From Pedobacter frigiditerrae (lineage in GTDB: Bacteria > Bacteroidota > Bacteroidia > Sphingobacteriales > Sphingobacteriaceae): a stretch of DNA of 64,000 nt. Where the stretch lies: positions 2,542,001 to 2,606,000 of the forward strand of contig NZ_JAVTSS010000001.1 in NCBI RefSeq assembly GCF_032678705.1. The letters are read 5' to 3'. Positions 36,296-43,817 of the stretch are shown piece by piece. The number at the start of each line of letters is the position of its first letter. The first letter of the stretch is position 1. The position numbers and the translations under genes were made by a program. Below the pieces are notes generated by a model. That model did no database searches. It worked only from the letters and a program-made list of their open reading frames with translations, and was not told the DNA's origin.

Positions 36296-36302
36296 CCATA
36301 TA

Positions 36303-37559
36303 ATGAACAAAACGGCTATTAGTTTATTCAAACAAAAAGCAATGCAGTTAGCTTCTACTTTTGAAGTTTGCTGTTGCTTAGATTCTAATAATTATAGAGA
36401 TCTCTATTCTCAATATGATTGTTTAATTTCATTTGGCATACAAGAAGAAATTAAAGTCAGTGCAGGCAAGGCATTTTCAAACCTTAAATCATTCTATGAT
36501 AGCAGTAAAGATTGGATGTTTGGCTTATTAAGTTATGAGCTTAAAAATGAAACAGAACAACTTATCACAAATCATAAAGATCAATTAGACTTTCCAGATT
36601 TATACTTCTTTATACCTAAGTATTTAATTGCATTGCAGGGCGATGAAATTAAAGTATTAAAAGGTGATGAAGAAATTATAGAAACAATAAACAAAGTTTC
36701 TATAATTAATTTTTCTGCAAAAACTGACATTAGAATCGAAAGTCGTTTTGATAAAAAAACTTATATCAATACAGTTGAAAAACTACAAGAACACATTAAA
36801 CGTGGCGATATCTATGAAGTTAATTTCTGCCAAGAGTTTTTCGCAAATAATGCAAAAATTAATCCCTTATCGGTTTATCAAGAATTAAATGAGTTATCTC
36901 CAACACCGTTTGCAGGATTTTTTAAAATATACGATCAATATATTTTATCTGCTACGCCTGAAAGATTTCTTTGTAAAAGAGGGAATCAATTAATATCTCA
37001 ACCCATAAAGGGAACAGCAAAAAGGAGTACAGATTTAATTGAAGATGAACAAATCAAGACTAACTTAAAATCTAGCACTAAAGAGCAGGCAGAAAATGTA
37101 ATGATTGTTGATTTAGTACGGAATGATTTGACCAAAAGTGCGGTTAAGGGATCTGTTAAGGTTGATGAATTATTTGGCATTTATACATTTCCTCAAGTTC
37201 ACCAAATGATATCAACTATTAGTTGTGAGCTTAAGCCTGAAGTTCATTTTGTGGATGCCATCAAAAATACATTTCCAATGGGATCAATGACGGGTGCACC
37301 AAAAATTAAGGCCATGCAATTAATAGATACTTATGAAAAAAGTAAAAGAGGTGCATTTTCTGGGTCATTTGGTTGCATAAGCCCTGATGGAGATTTCGAC
37401 TTTAATGTAATCATCCGCAGCATACTGTATAATTCCGCAAAAAAATATCTTTCTTTCCAAGTTGGAGGAGCAATTACTTATGCAGCAAGAGCTGAAGATG
37501 AATATGAAGAATGTTTATTGAAAGCTTCTGCAATTCTGAAAGTTTTAGGTCAGAATTAG
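36303..37559 (+). CDS. pabB: Aminodeoxychorismate synthase component I
   Basis: A 418-residue chorismate-binding enzyme that makes 4-amino-4-deoxychorismate for folate. The active-site lysine Lys236 lies in the PIKGT motif, which separates PabB from anthranilate synthase. GDIYEVNFCQEF, SATPERFL, IVDLVRNDL, TFPMGSMTGAPK and GGAITYAA are present. Length is slightly below E. coli PabB, as in many Bacteroidota. The glutaminase (pabA) is not nearby; a lyase (pabC-like) is at 17389-18228. The gene ends directly against a TTTAGGG tract. Confidence 0.92.
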   Translation: MNKTAISLFKQKAMQLASTFEVCCCLDSNNYRDLYSQYDCLISFGIQEEIKVSAGKAFSNLKSFYDSSKDWMFGLLSYELKNETEQLITNHKDQLDFPDLYFFIPKYLIALQGDEIKVLKGDEEIIETINKVSIINFSAKTDIRIESRFDKKTYINTVEKLQEHIKRGDIYEVNFCQEFFANNAKINPLSVYQELNELSPTPFAGFFKIYDQYILSATPERFLCKRGNQLISQPIKGTAKRSTDLIEDEQIKTNLKSSTKEQAENVMIVDLVRNDLTKSAVKGSVKVDELFGIYTFPQVHQMISTISCELKPEVHFVDAIKNTFPMGSMTGAPKIKAMQLIDTYEKSKRGAFSGSFGCISPDGDFDFNVIIRSILYNSAKKYLSFQVGGAITYAARAEDEYEECLLKASAILKVLGQN

Positions 37560-37561
37560 TG

Positions 37562-37610
37562 TTTAGGGTTTAGGGTTTAGGGTTTAGGGTTTAGGGTTTA
37601 GGGTTTAGGG
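37562..37610 (+). repeat. Seven perfect copies of TTTAGGG
   Basis: Bases 37562-37610 are seven uninterrupted TTTAGGG heptamers, starting 3 nt after the pabB stop codon and followed by an extra GGG. The unit equals the plant-type telomere repeat. It lies in the 3' untranslated part of pabB. A length-variable tract is likely. Confidence 0.97.
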
Positions 37611-37675
37611 GGGAATTAAATCTAGTCTTAATTGTTTAAAACTATAATTTCAATAAATGTTTAAATATATAATAA

Positions 37676-37706
37676 ACTTTGTCAATCTGTAAAAGATTGA
37701 CAAAGT
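37676..37706. repeat. 13-bp perfect hairpin downstream of pabB
   Basis: ACTTTGTCAATCT and AGATTGACAAAGT pair perfectly around a 5-nt loop. There is no T-run on the plus strand, so it may stabilise the pabB transcript end or be part of a two-hairpin termination zone with 37722-37754. Confidence 0.6.
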
Positions 37707-37721
37707 GGAAAGAATATCTAT

Positions 37722-37754
37722 AAAAAAGGTGGAGAGTAGAAACCCTCCACCTTT
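37722..37754 (-). terminator. Terminator of the M48 protease gene
   Basis: Read on the minus strand, AAAGGTGGAG pairs with CTCCACCTTT (37745-37754 with 37725-37734) and is followed by a run of six T (37722-37727). It lies 13 nt after the protease stop codon. Confidence 0.85.
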
Positions 37755-37766
37755 ATGCCTTCAATC

Positions 37767-38570
37767 TTATTTTTTATAGTATTTCATCGCCTCTGGCAAA
37801 TCTCTTTGTATTCTTGCAATCCTTTGATCATCAGAAGGGTGCGTACTTAAAAATACAGGTGGTTTAGCTGCTCCAGAACTAGCTTGAGCCATTCTTTGCC
37901 AAAAACCAACTGCAGTGCTAGGATTATACCCAGCCATAGCCATGAATGAAAGTCCCATTTTATCAGCCTCTAACTCTTGGTTTCTTCCGTAATTTAAAAT
38001 TACCAATTGTCCGCCAATACCATAAGCCTGATTGATATAGTCAGCGTATTTTGAATTGCTGGTTGCAACACCAACAGCAGCACTACCAACTTGTGCAGCA
38101 GTCATGTGCGATGCTCTTTCTGCAGAGTGTTGTGCAATGGCATGTGCAATTTCATGGCCCATTACCGTAGCTAAACCAGCTTCATCTTTTGTAACTGGCA
38201 AAATTCCTGTATAGATTGCAACTTTTCCACCGGGCATGCACCAAGCATTAATTTCTTTACTTTCAATTAAATTAAATTCCCATTTGTAACTTTTAATCTG
38301 GTCGGCAAATCCATTTTGATTCATATATTGAGTTACTGCCGCAGCTATTTTTGCTCCAACCCTTTTAACCATCTGAGTATTTGCTGAATTGGTAGACACA
38401 ACTTTGGTACTCGGATCACTCAATAATTGCTGGTAACCAATTGCTGCTTGTTGTTGCAATTGAGAGTCATCTACCAAACTTAGTCTGCTTCTACCTGTCA
38501 AGGGAACAGTAGAACATGAGGAAATTACTACCAAACTTGTAGCAATACCTAGAATCATTAATTTTTTCAT
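37767..38570 (-). CDS. M48-family metalloprotease lipoprotein
   Basis: A 267-residue lipoprotein with lipobox ISSC (Cys19). The zinc motif is His139-Glu-x-x-His143 (GHEIAHAIAQHSAERA), and the third-ligand motif ExxxD lies at 199-203 (ELEADKMG). This is the soluble, membrane-anchored M48 group related to LoiP/YcaL, which handles misfolded outer-membrane or periplasmic proteins. Length is typical. It is monocistronic with a strong terminator. Confidence 0.92.
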   Translation of the reverse strand: MKKLMILGIATSLVVISSCSTVPLTGRSRLSLVDDSQLQQQAAIGYQQLLSDPSTKVVSTNSANTQMVKRVGAKIAAAVTQYMNQNGFADQIKSYKWEFNLIESKEINAWCMPGGKVAIYTGILPVTKDEAGLATVMGHEIAHAIAQHSAERASHMTAAQVGSAAVGVATSNSKYADYINQAYGIGGQLVILNYGRNQELEADKMGLSFMAMAGYNPSTAVGFWQRMAQASSGAAKPPVFLSTHPSDDQRIARIQRDLPEAMKYYKK

Positions 38571-38653
38571 ATTATTTTTTGAGCGTATTAATTATTTGTT
38601 AATCACATTTTCTACTTAACAAATAGTATGCCTCAAAGTTTGAAAAACATTTC

Positions 38654-39301
38654 TCAACTCTGTTTTTTCTTAAACAGGTAGACTTTAGATTCTTTACCTT
38701 TTAGCAATCGTTCAATGTTTTTTTGATGAGTAACCAATATTAAAAGGCATACGCAAATCCCATAAAGTACTTCAGATTTAATGGAGGTTTGCAAAACGAA
38801 TACTGTAGCTATGGGAAAGGTGAAACCAGCACAAATAGAACTTAAAGAGACATATTTTGTTGACAACAAAACAATTACAAATACGAGAACGCATAGTCCA
38901 GCAGCAGTAGGATTAACTGCTAAAATCATCCCAAAAAGCGTAGCTACCCCTTTTCCACCCCGAAAACCTGCAAATACTGGGAATAAATGCCCCATAACAG
39001 CTATTACGCCTAAAGCTAATTCATAGTTAACAAATTGGGTAGAGTTTTGGGGGCCTGTAACGGATAGGCCAATAAAAAAAGCAAGTTTTGTTGCTGTATA
39101 TCCTTTAAAAATATCCAAGAACATCACAATGATACCTGCCTTTTTCCCTAGTACTCTAAAGGTATTTGTTGCGCCAGCGTTTCCACTTCCATATTCCCTA
39201 ACATCAACACCGTAAAAAGCTTGACCAAACCATACCGCAGAAGGTATAGAACCAAGAAGATAGGCAACAATTAGAGCTGAAATAGAGTAGATCGAAATCA
39301 T
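38654..39301 (-). CDS. plsY: Acyl-phosphate:glycerol-3-phosphate acyltransferase PlsY
   Basis: A 215-residue inner-membrane enzyme that acylates glycerol-3-phosphate, the first step of phospholipid synthesis. Conserved motifs are YGSGNAGATNTFRVLG (37-52), GHLFPVFAGFRGGKGVAT near residue 103 and a closing HQKNIERLLKG. Five hydrophobic segments are evident. It follows nadC on the minus strand after 53 nt. Confidence 0.95.
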   Translation of the reverse strand: MISIYSISALIVAYLLGSIPSAVWFGQAFYGVDVREYGSGNAGATNTFRVLGKKAGIIVMFLDIFKGYTATKLAFFIGLSVTGPQNSTQFVNYELALGVIAVMGHLFPVFAGFRGGKGVATLFGMILAVNPTAAGLCVLVFVIVLLSTKYVSLSSICAGFTFPIATVFVLQTSIKSEVLYGICVCLLILVTHQKNIERLLKGKESKVYLFKKKQS

Positions 39302-39354
39302 AACCTACAATTATACTAAAAAAAACAGTTTCAAGACGGTCGAATTTATATGAA

Positions 39355-40197
39355 TTAAAATGCTTTTAAACTTAAGTCTAAACTTTTAACAGAATGTGTT
39401 AAAGCGCCCATAGAAATATAATCAACTCCACAAGCTGCATAGTCAGTTACATTTTCTTCTACAATTCCTCCAGATGCTTCAGTAATAAATCTTCCATTAA
39501 TTAGAGCAATAGCTTCTTTTAATAGTGGTATTGGAAAATTATCTAACATGATACGATCAACATTGCCTTGGGCTAAAACTTGATTCAACTCTGTTAAATT
39601 TCTAACTTCTATCTCTATTGCTAGTTTCCTATTAGTAATTTTTAGGTATGCATTTGCAGCAATAATTGCATTCGCAATTCCTCCTGCATAATCAACGTGA
39701 TTATCTTTAATCAATATCATATCATATAAACCGATACGATGATTAACTCCACCCCCAATTTTGACCGCCCATTTCTCAAGATATCTTAAACCAGGTGTTG
39801 TTTTTCTTGTGTCTAAAACTTGAGTTTTATATGGCTTTAATAATTGTACAATACGATTGGTTTTAGTTGCGATGCCACTCATCCTTTGCATACAGTTCAA
39901 CACCAATCGCTCTGCCAGTAAAATTGAGTGGGTACTACCTTCAACTGTTAAGGCAATTTCTCCATATTTAACAATGGCACCATCGTTAATTAAAACATCG
40001 ACTTTTAAGGCAGGATCTATTTGATTAAAGATTTCTATCGCTAGCTCTACTCCAGCTAATACACCATCTTCTTTTACAATGAGTTTAGCCTTGCCTTGTG
40101 TATCTTTTGGTATGGTAGAAAGGGAAGTATGATCTCCATCACCAACATCTTCGGCAATGGCATTCTTGATAAATAGGTCGACGATTTGTTTATCCAA
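39355..40197 (-). CDS. nadC: Nicotinate-nucleotide pyrophosphorylase (carboxylating)
   Basis: A 280-residue enzyme converting quinolinate and PRPP to nicotinate mononucleotide in de novo NAD synthesis. Motifs EDVGDGDHTS (16-25), LNCMQRMSGIAT, DTRKTTPGLR and GGGVNHRIGL are canonical, as are the closing EASGG and VDYISMGALTHS. The start codon appears to be TTG at 40197, because no ATG precedes EDVGDGD. A promoter-like TATTTTTG and an inverted repeat lie immediately upstream. Confidence 0.93.
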   Translation of the reverse strand: MDKQIVDLFIKNAIAEDVGDGDHTSLSTIPKDTQGKAKLIVKEDGVLAGVELAIEIFNQIDPALKVDVLINDGAIVKYGEIALTVEGSTHSILLAERLVLNCMQRMSGIATKTNRIVQLLKPYKTQVLDTRKTTPGLRYLEKWAVKIGGGVNHRIGLYDMILIKDNHVDYAGGIANAIIAANAYLKITNRKLAIEIEVRNLTELNQVLAQGNVDRIMLDNFPIPLLKEAIALINGRFITEASGGIVEENVTDYAACGVDYISMGALTHSVKSLDLSLKAF

Positions 40198-40198
40198 A

Positions 40199-40233
40199 GC
40201 AGTAAATTTTCTTCAAAAATAAGAATTTACTGC
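40199..40233. promoter_or_regulatory. Inverted repeat spanning the nadC promoter
   Basis: GCAGTAAATT (40199-40208) and AATTTACTGC (40224-40233) are perfect inverted 10-mers. The minus-strand -7 element TATTTTTG (40214-40221) lies between the arms, and the nadC start is 2 nt away, as expected of a repressor operator or a start-site hairpin. Confidence 0.55.
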
Positions 40234-40241
40234 TTAATTAA

Positions 40242-40646
40242 CTATTCCTTGTCTGCTTCAATTCTTAATTCAGTGATTAAGAAAGCATTAGATGGTTTTT
40301 TAAGATTCATCGTGATAGTAACCCGAAATTTTCCATTTTTTGTATTTAATGATAATATACAATGACGGTAATTTGGATTGCTACTTAAACGATGAATTAT
40401 TGTGGATTTACTTGGTGTATTTTTTATGAAAAAATCTCTTAAAATTTGTTCAGACTGTGCTTTACTATATACATCTTCTTGGTCAATTACAATTAACTCT
40501 ACAGACGATGCAAAATTTTTGGCAATATCCTTAGAGTTGCCGGATTTAAAATAAGTCGATAAATCATCAATAATATCGACCTGTGGCCCATTATTTGACG
40601 AAAAATTGAGCACTATAACAAATAAAGCGAGTAAATGTTTTATCAT
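40242..40646 (-). CDS. DUF4783 secreted protein
   Basis: A 134-residue protein with a short hydrophobic N-terminus acting as a signal (MIKHLLALFVIVLNF). The core (IIDDLSTYFKSGNSKDIAKNF, then QEDVYSKAQSEQILRDFF) matches DUF4783, a cystatin/NTF2-like domain found next to nadC in Bacteroidota. Function unknown. It is 44 nt upstream of nadC in the same direction. Confidence 0.85.
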   Translation of the reverse strand: MIKHLLALFVIVLNFSSNNGPQVDIIDDLSTYFKSGNSKDIAKNFASSVELIVIDQEDVYSKAQSEQILRDFFIKNTPSKSTIIHRLSSNPNYRHCILSLNTKNGKFRVTITMNLKKPSNAFLITELRIEADKE

Positions 40647-40734
40647 GTGTGTTAAAAACTATTTATTTCAAGCGAAAATTATGCCACTTATAAATCATAA
40701 TGTTTAAATACTTTCCTTTAAGGGCCCAATACCT

Positions 40735-40742
40735 TATATTTG
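40735..40742 (+). promoter_or_regulatory. -7 element of gpmI (TATATTTG)
   Basis: An exact TAnnTTTG match, with TTTC at the optimal 19-bp spacing upstream (40712-40715). The leader before ATG 40809 would be about 60 nt. Confidence 0.55.
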
Positions 40743-40808
40743 CAATGATAAGCAAAAGTCTAAATATTTAAAATTTTGCTTTATTAATTCCATTTATAAC
40801 AAAAACTA

Positions 40809-42329
40809 ATGACTACTAAGAAACTTGTATTGTTAATTCTTGATGGCTGGGGCTACGGGAAAAAAGATAAATCTGATGCTGCTTACGTAGCAAATACTCC
40901 ATTTTTTGATTCAATGATTCAAAATTATCCTAATTCTAAACTAGAAGCATCTGGAGAAGCTGTTGGTTTACCAGTTGGGCAAATGGGAAATTCAGAGGTT
41001 GGACATATGAATTTGGGTGCAGGTCGTGTGGTATATCAAGAATTAGGAAGAATTAATAAAGCGATTTCAGATAGAACTTTACACAGTAACGAAATCTTAG
41101 TTAATGCATTTAATTATGCGAAAGAAAATAATAAAGCTGTACATTTTATAGGTTTAGTATCAGACGGTGGTGTACATGCACATATTAATCATTTAATGGC
41201 ATTATGTGATGCCGCTAATGAAAAAGGATTAAAAGATGTTTTTATTCATGCTTTTTTAGATGGAAGAGATACCGACCCGAATTCGGGCTTAGGCTTTATA
41301 TCAACTTTAAATAATCATTTAAAAAATTCGGCTGGTAAAATTGCAAGCGTTATTGGTCGTTATTTTGCAATGGACAGAGACAACCGTTGGGAAAGAGTTA
41401 AGCTTGCTTATGATGTGATGGTAAATGGTGTTGGGGAAAAAGCTAGCAATGCCGAATCTGCAATCCAAAAATCATATAATGAAGGTATAACTGACGAGTT
41501 TACAAAACCAATAGTAATTACCAATGAGGACGGCGCACCCACAGCTACAATTAAAGCTGATGATGTTGTAATTTGTTTCAATTACAGAACTGATAGAGGC
41601 AGAGAAATTACAACTGCTTTAAGTCAGAAGGATTTCCCAGAATTTGAAATGAAAAAATTGCCTTTGTACTATGTTACAATGACAACTTACGATGAAAGTT
41701 TTGATAAAGTAAATGTTGTTTTCACTAAGGATGATTTATCGAATACTTTAGGCGAAGTTTTAGAAGCAAATCATAAAAATCAAATACGCATAGCGGAAAC
41801 AGAAAAATATCCTCATGTAACTTTTTTCTTTTCAGGCGGAAGAGAGAAAGAATTTGAAAATGAAAAAAGAATTTTAGTTCCATCTCCAAAAGTAGCTACT
41901 TATGATTTACAACCAGAGATGAGTGCAGCTGGAATAACTGAGGCGATAAATAAGGAACTAGAAAGTGGGTGGCCAGATTTCGTATGCTTAAACTTCGCAA
42001 ATCCAGATATGGTTGGCCATACGGGAGTTTTTGAAGCTGTTGTAAAAGCTGTAGAAACTGCAGATGCTTGTGCCGAACAAGTGGTAAAAACAGGTATAGC
42101 AAATGGATATTCGTTCATCATTTTAGCCGACCATGGAAACTCTGAATATATGATTAATGCAGATGGATCCGTGAATACCGCACACACTACCAACCTAGTT
42201 CCTTGCATATTAATAGATAACGACTACAAATCTATTGCAGATGGCAAATTAGGTGATGTGGCACCTACCGTATTAAAAATTATGGGCATTGAGATCCCAG
42301 AAATTATGACAGGGAATTGTTTGGTATAA
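40809..42329 (+). CDS. gpmI: 2,3-bisphosphoglycerate-independent phosphoglycerate mutase
   Basis: A 506-residue manganese enzyme of glycolysis that interconverts 3- and 2-phosphoglycerate. Metal ligand Asp12 (LILDGWGYG) and the phosphoserine Ser62 (QMGNSEVGHMNLGAGR) are visible. FLDGRDTDPNSG, GRYFAMDRDNRWERV and LADHGNSEYM complete the family pattern. The stop overlaps the next ATG by one base. Confidence 0.97.
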   Translation: MTTKKLVLLILDGWGYGKKDKSDAAYVANTPFFDSMIQNYPNSKLEASGEAVGLPVGQMGNSEVGHMNLGAGRVVYQELGRINKAISDRTLHSNEILVNAFNYAKENNKAVHFIGLVSDGGVHAHINHLMALCDAANEKGLKDVFIHAFLDGRDTDPNSGLGFISTLNNHLKNSAGKIASVIGRYFAMDRDNRWERVKLAYDVMVNGVGEKASNAESAIQKSYNEGITDEFTKPIVITNEDGAPTATIKADDVVICFNYRTDRGREITTALSQKDFPEFEMKKLPLYYVTMTTYDESFDKVNVVFTKDDLSNTLGEVLEANHKNQIRIAETEKYPHVTFFFSGGREKEFENEKRILVPSPKVATYDLQPEMSAAGITEAINKELESGWPDFVCLNFANPDMVGHTGVFEAVVKAVETADACAEQVVKTGIANGYSFIILADHGNSEYMINADGSVNTAHTTNLVPCILIDNDYKSIADGKLGDVAPTVLKIMGIEIPEIMTGNCLV

Positions 42330-42859
42330 TGAAAAAACTTGGCCTTTGTTGTTTAGTAGTTCTTTTAGGTGTTTCTTGTAATTTAAAAGAAAAGGAAAAA
42401 GCTAGTGTTATAACTACTTATTTTGATTTAGCAGGTTATTTTAAAAAGGAGGCGATACGCTTATCAAAAGAAAATCCCAGTCTAAATAAAACTGTTTTTA
42501 TAAATGGAAAAGAAGAGCAAAAAAACATCAATATTAAAAACTGGGAGCAGGAATTTAAATCATTTATTGATGCCGATATAAATAAAGCCTCATGGAAAGG
42601 TTCTTTTAATATAGCTAAGAGTGGAGGTCAAACAACCTATACTTCTCATAGTGATAAAATTCCTGTTAAAAAACTAGAAGTGTCATTAGAGAACAATAGG
42701 TTAACATCTATTAAAGTTTACATCACAAACGTTAACGACCTCTATACTTCTCAAGATAGCTTGAGTTACTATCCAGATAGTGTTTATAAAATTAAGAAGA
42801 CACAACACATTAAATTAATGGCAACTAGGCAATATAGCATTACTGGAAAGTTTAAATAA
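42329..42859 (+). CDS. Lipoprotein of unknown function, coupled to gpmI
   Basis: A 176-residue lipoprotein with lipobox GVSC (Cys17, from ATG 42329). The ATG overlaps the gpmI stop as TAATG; an in-frame TTG at 42317 lies within gpmI and is not needed. The mature part has a helical beginning (FDLAGYFKKEAIRL) and then beta strands, with no further cysteine. Coupling to a glycolytic gene is conserved-looking but unexplained. It ends inside a long terminator hairpin. Confidence 0.8.
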   Translation: MKKLGLCCLVVLLGVSCNLKEKEKASVITTYFDLAGYFKKEAIRLSKENPSLNKTVFINGKEEQKNINIKNWEQEFKSFIDADINKASWKGSFNIAKSGGQTTYTSHSDKIPVKKLEVSLENNRLTSIKVYITNVNDLYTSQDSLSYYPDSVYKIKKTQHIKLMATRQYSITGKFK

Positions 42860-42895
42860 AAAAAGTCTCGTTGAAAACTCAACGAGACTTTTTTT
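42858..42895. terminator. Bidirectional terminator
   Basis: A 17-bp perfect stem (42858-42874 with 42879-42895, core GTCTCGTTGA/TCAACGAGAC) closes a 4-nt loop, flanked by 7 A and 7 T. It lies between convergent genes and can serve both the gpmI unit and the minus-strand TPR gene. Its first bases overlap the lipoprotein stop codon. Confidence 0.92.
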
Positions 42896-42910
42896 ATTGT
42901 TTTTTATACC

Positions 42911-43540
42911 TTATTTCAAACTTGCAACTTGAGCTTTAACATAATCCATCAAATCAAGGATATCCTTTCTTGAAGGCTGTAAGGTCAAAACCTTTTTAAA
43001 ATCGTTTGTCGCATTATTAAATATTGCCAAGCAAGCTGCTTTTTCGGTTGATTTTTTAATTTTATAAGATTTAAAAATTGCGTAATCCTTGTAGGCAATA
43101 CCCCTATTTTGCAATATCTGGGTATCTTCTTCACCATTTATTTCTATGGCTTTCGAAAAATCTTTAATGGCTGAAGTATAAAAACTTTCTCTCATCTGAT
43201 TTAAAGATTCCTTTGGGGCATTTGCAATATTCAGCCTTGCTTTACCCCTATAATAATAAGCAGAATAGTCGTTAGGCTTTAACACAATTAGGTTACTATA
43301 CGCAGTTATTGCTTTTTCAAAATCGCCACACTGAAAATATGAATAACCTAAGGTTTTTAACACATTTGCATAGTTAGGACCATTGCTATCTACCTTCTCT
43401 AATTGTGCTGCAGCAGTTTTATAATCATATTTCAAAAAGGCTTGCATTCCCATTTTCTCAAAATTACCTTGAGCAAATGTTGACACGGAAACCGAAAGAA
43501 ATAAAAACAATGCAGCTATTTTCTTAAAATAATTCATCAA
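42911..43540 (-). CDS. Secreted TPR protein
   Basis: A 209-residue protein with a signal peptide (cut after STFA|Q). TPR units are clear: NYANVLKTLGYSYFQCGDFEKAI, the following YSAYYYRGKARLNIA, and ILQNRGIAYKDYA. It probably mediates protein contacts in the periplasm. No enzymatic motif is present. It is monocistronic and shares the bidirectional terminator with the gpmI unit. Confidence 0.82.
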   Translation of the reverse strand: MMNYFKKIAALFLFLSVSVSTFAQGNFEKMGMQAFLKYDYKTAAAQLEKVDSNGPNYANVLKTLGYSYFQCGDFEKAITAYSNLIVLKPNDYSAYYYRGKARLNIANAPKESLNQMRESFYTSAIKDFSKAIEINGEEDTQILQNRGIAYKDYAIFKSYKIKKSTEKAACLAIFNNATNDFKKVLTLQPSRKDILDLMDYVKAQVASLK

Positions 43541-43714
43541 ACGTTCTATTTAATTAAAATTACAAATTCAATTAGTATTTTGTAATATCGACACTAATAT
43601 ACAACTATCATACCACTTGTAATTAATATGCTTAACGTTAAAAAAAGTTAAATATGATAAGCAAGTATTTTTTAGGGCTGACTTTTTAACAGGAACAATA
43701 TAAATTTATGTTTT

Positions 43715-43730
43715 TGGCACAAGAGTTGAA
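43715..43730 (+). promoter_or_regulatory. Possible sigma-54 promoter upstream of lon
   Basis: TGGCAC-AAGAG-TTGAA matches the sigma-54 -24/-12 pattern TGGCAC-N5-TTGCW except that the -12 GC is GA. It lies 88 nt upstream of the lon start. No TAnnTTTG element is obvious closer to lon. Confidence 0.35.
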
Positions 43731-43817
43731 ATTACACCAATCAACAATTAATTAATACTTTTATAACGACAATGCTGTCAGTTTGTCGTTTACTATATTT
43801 AAATAAAGGCCCACTTA

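Noticed and set aside
37562..37610. Chromosome end or eukaryotic contamination because of the telomere-type unit
   Set aside because: Ordinary bacterial genes continue on both sides without a break.
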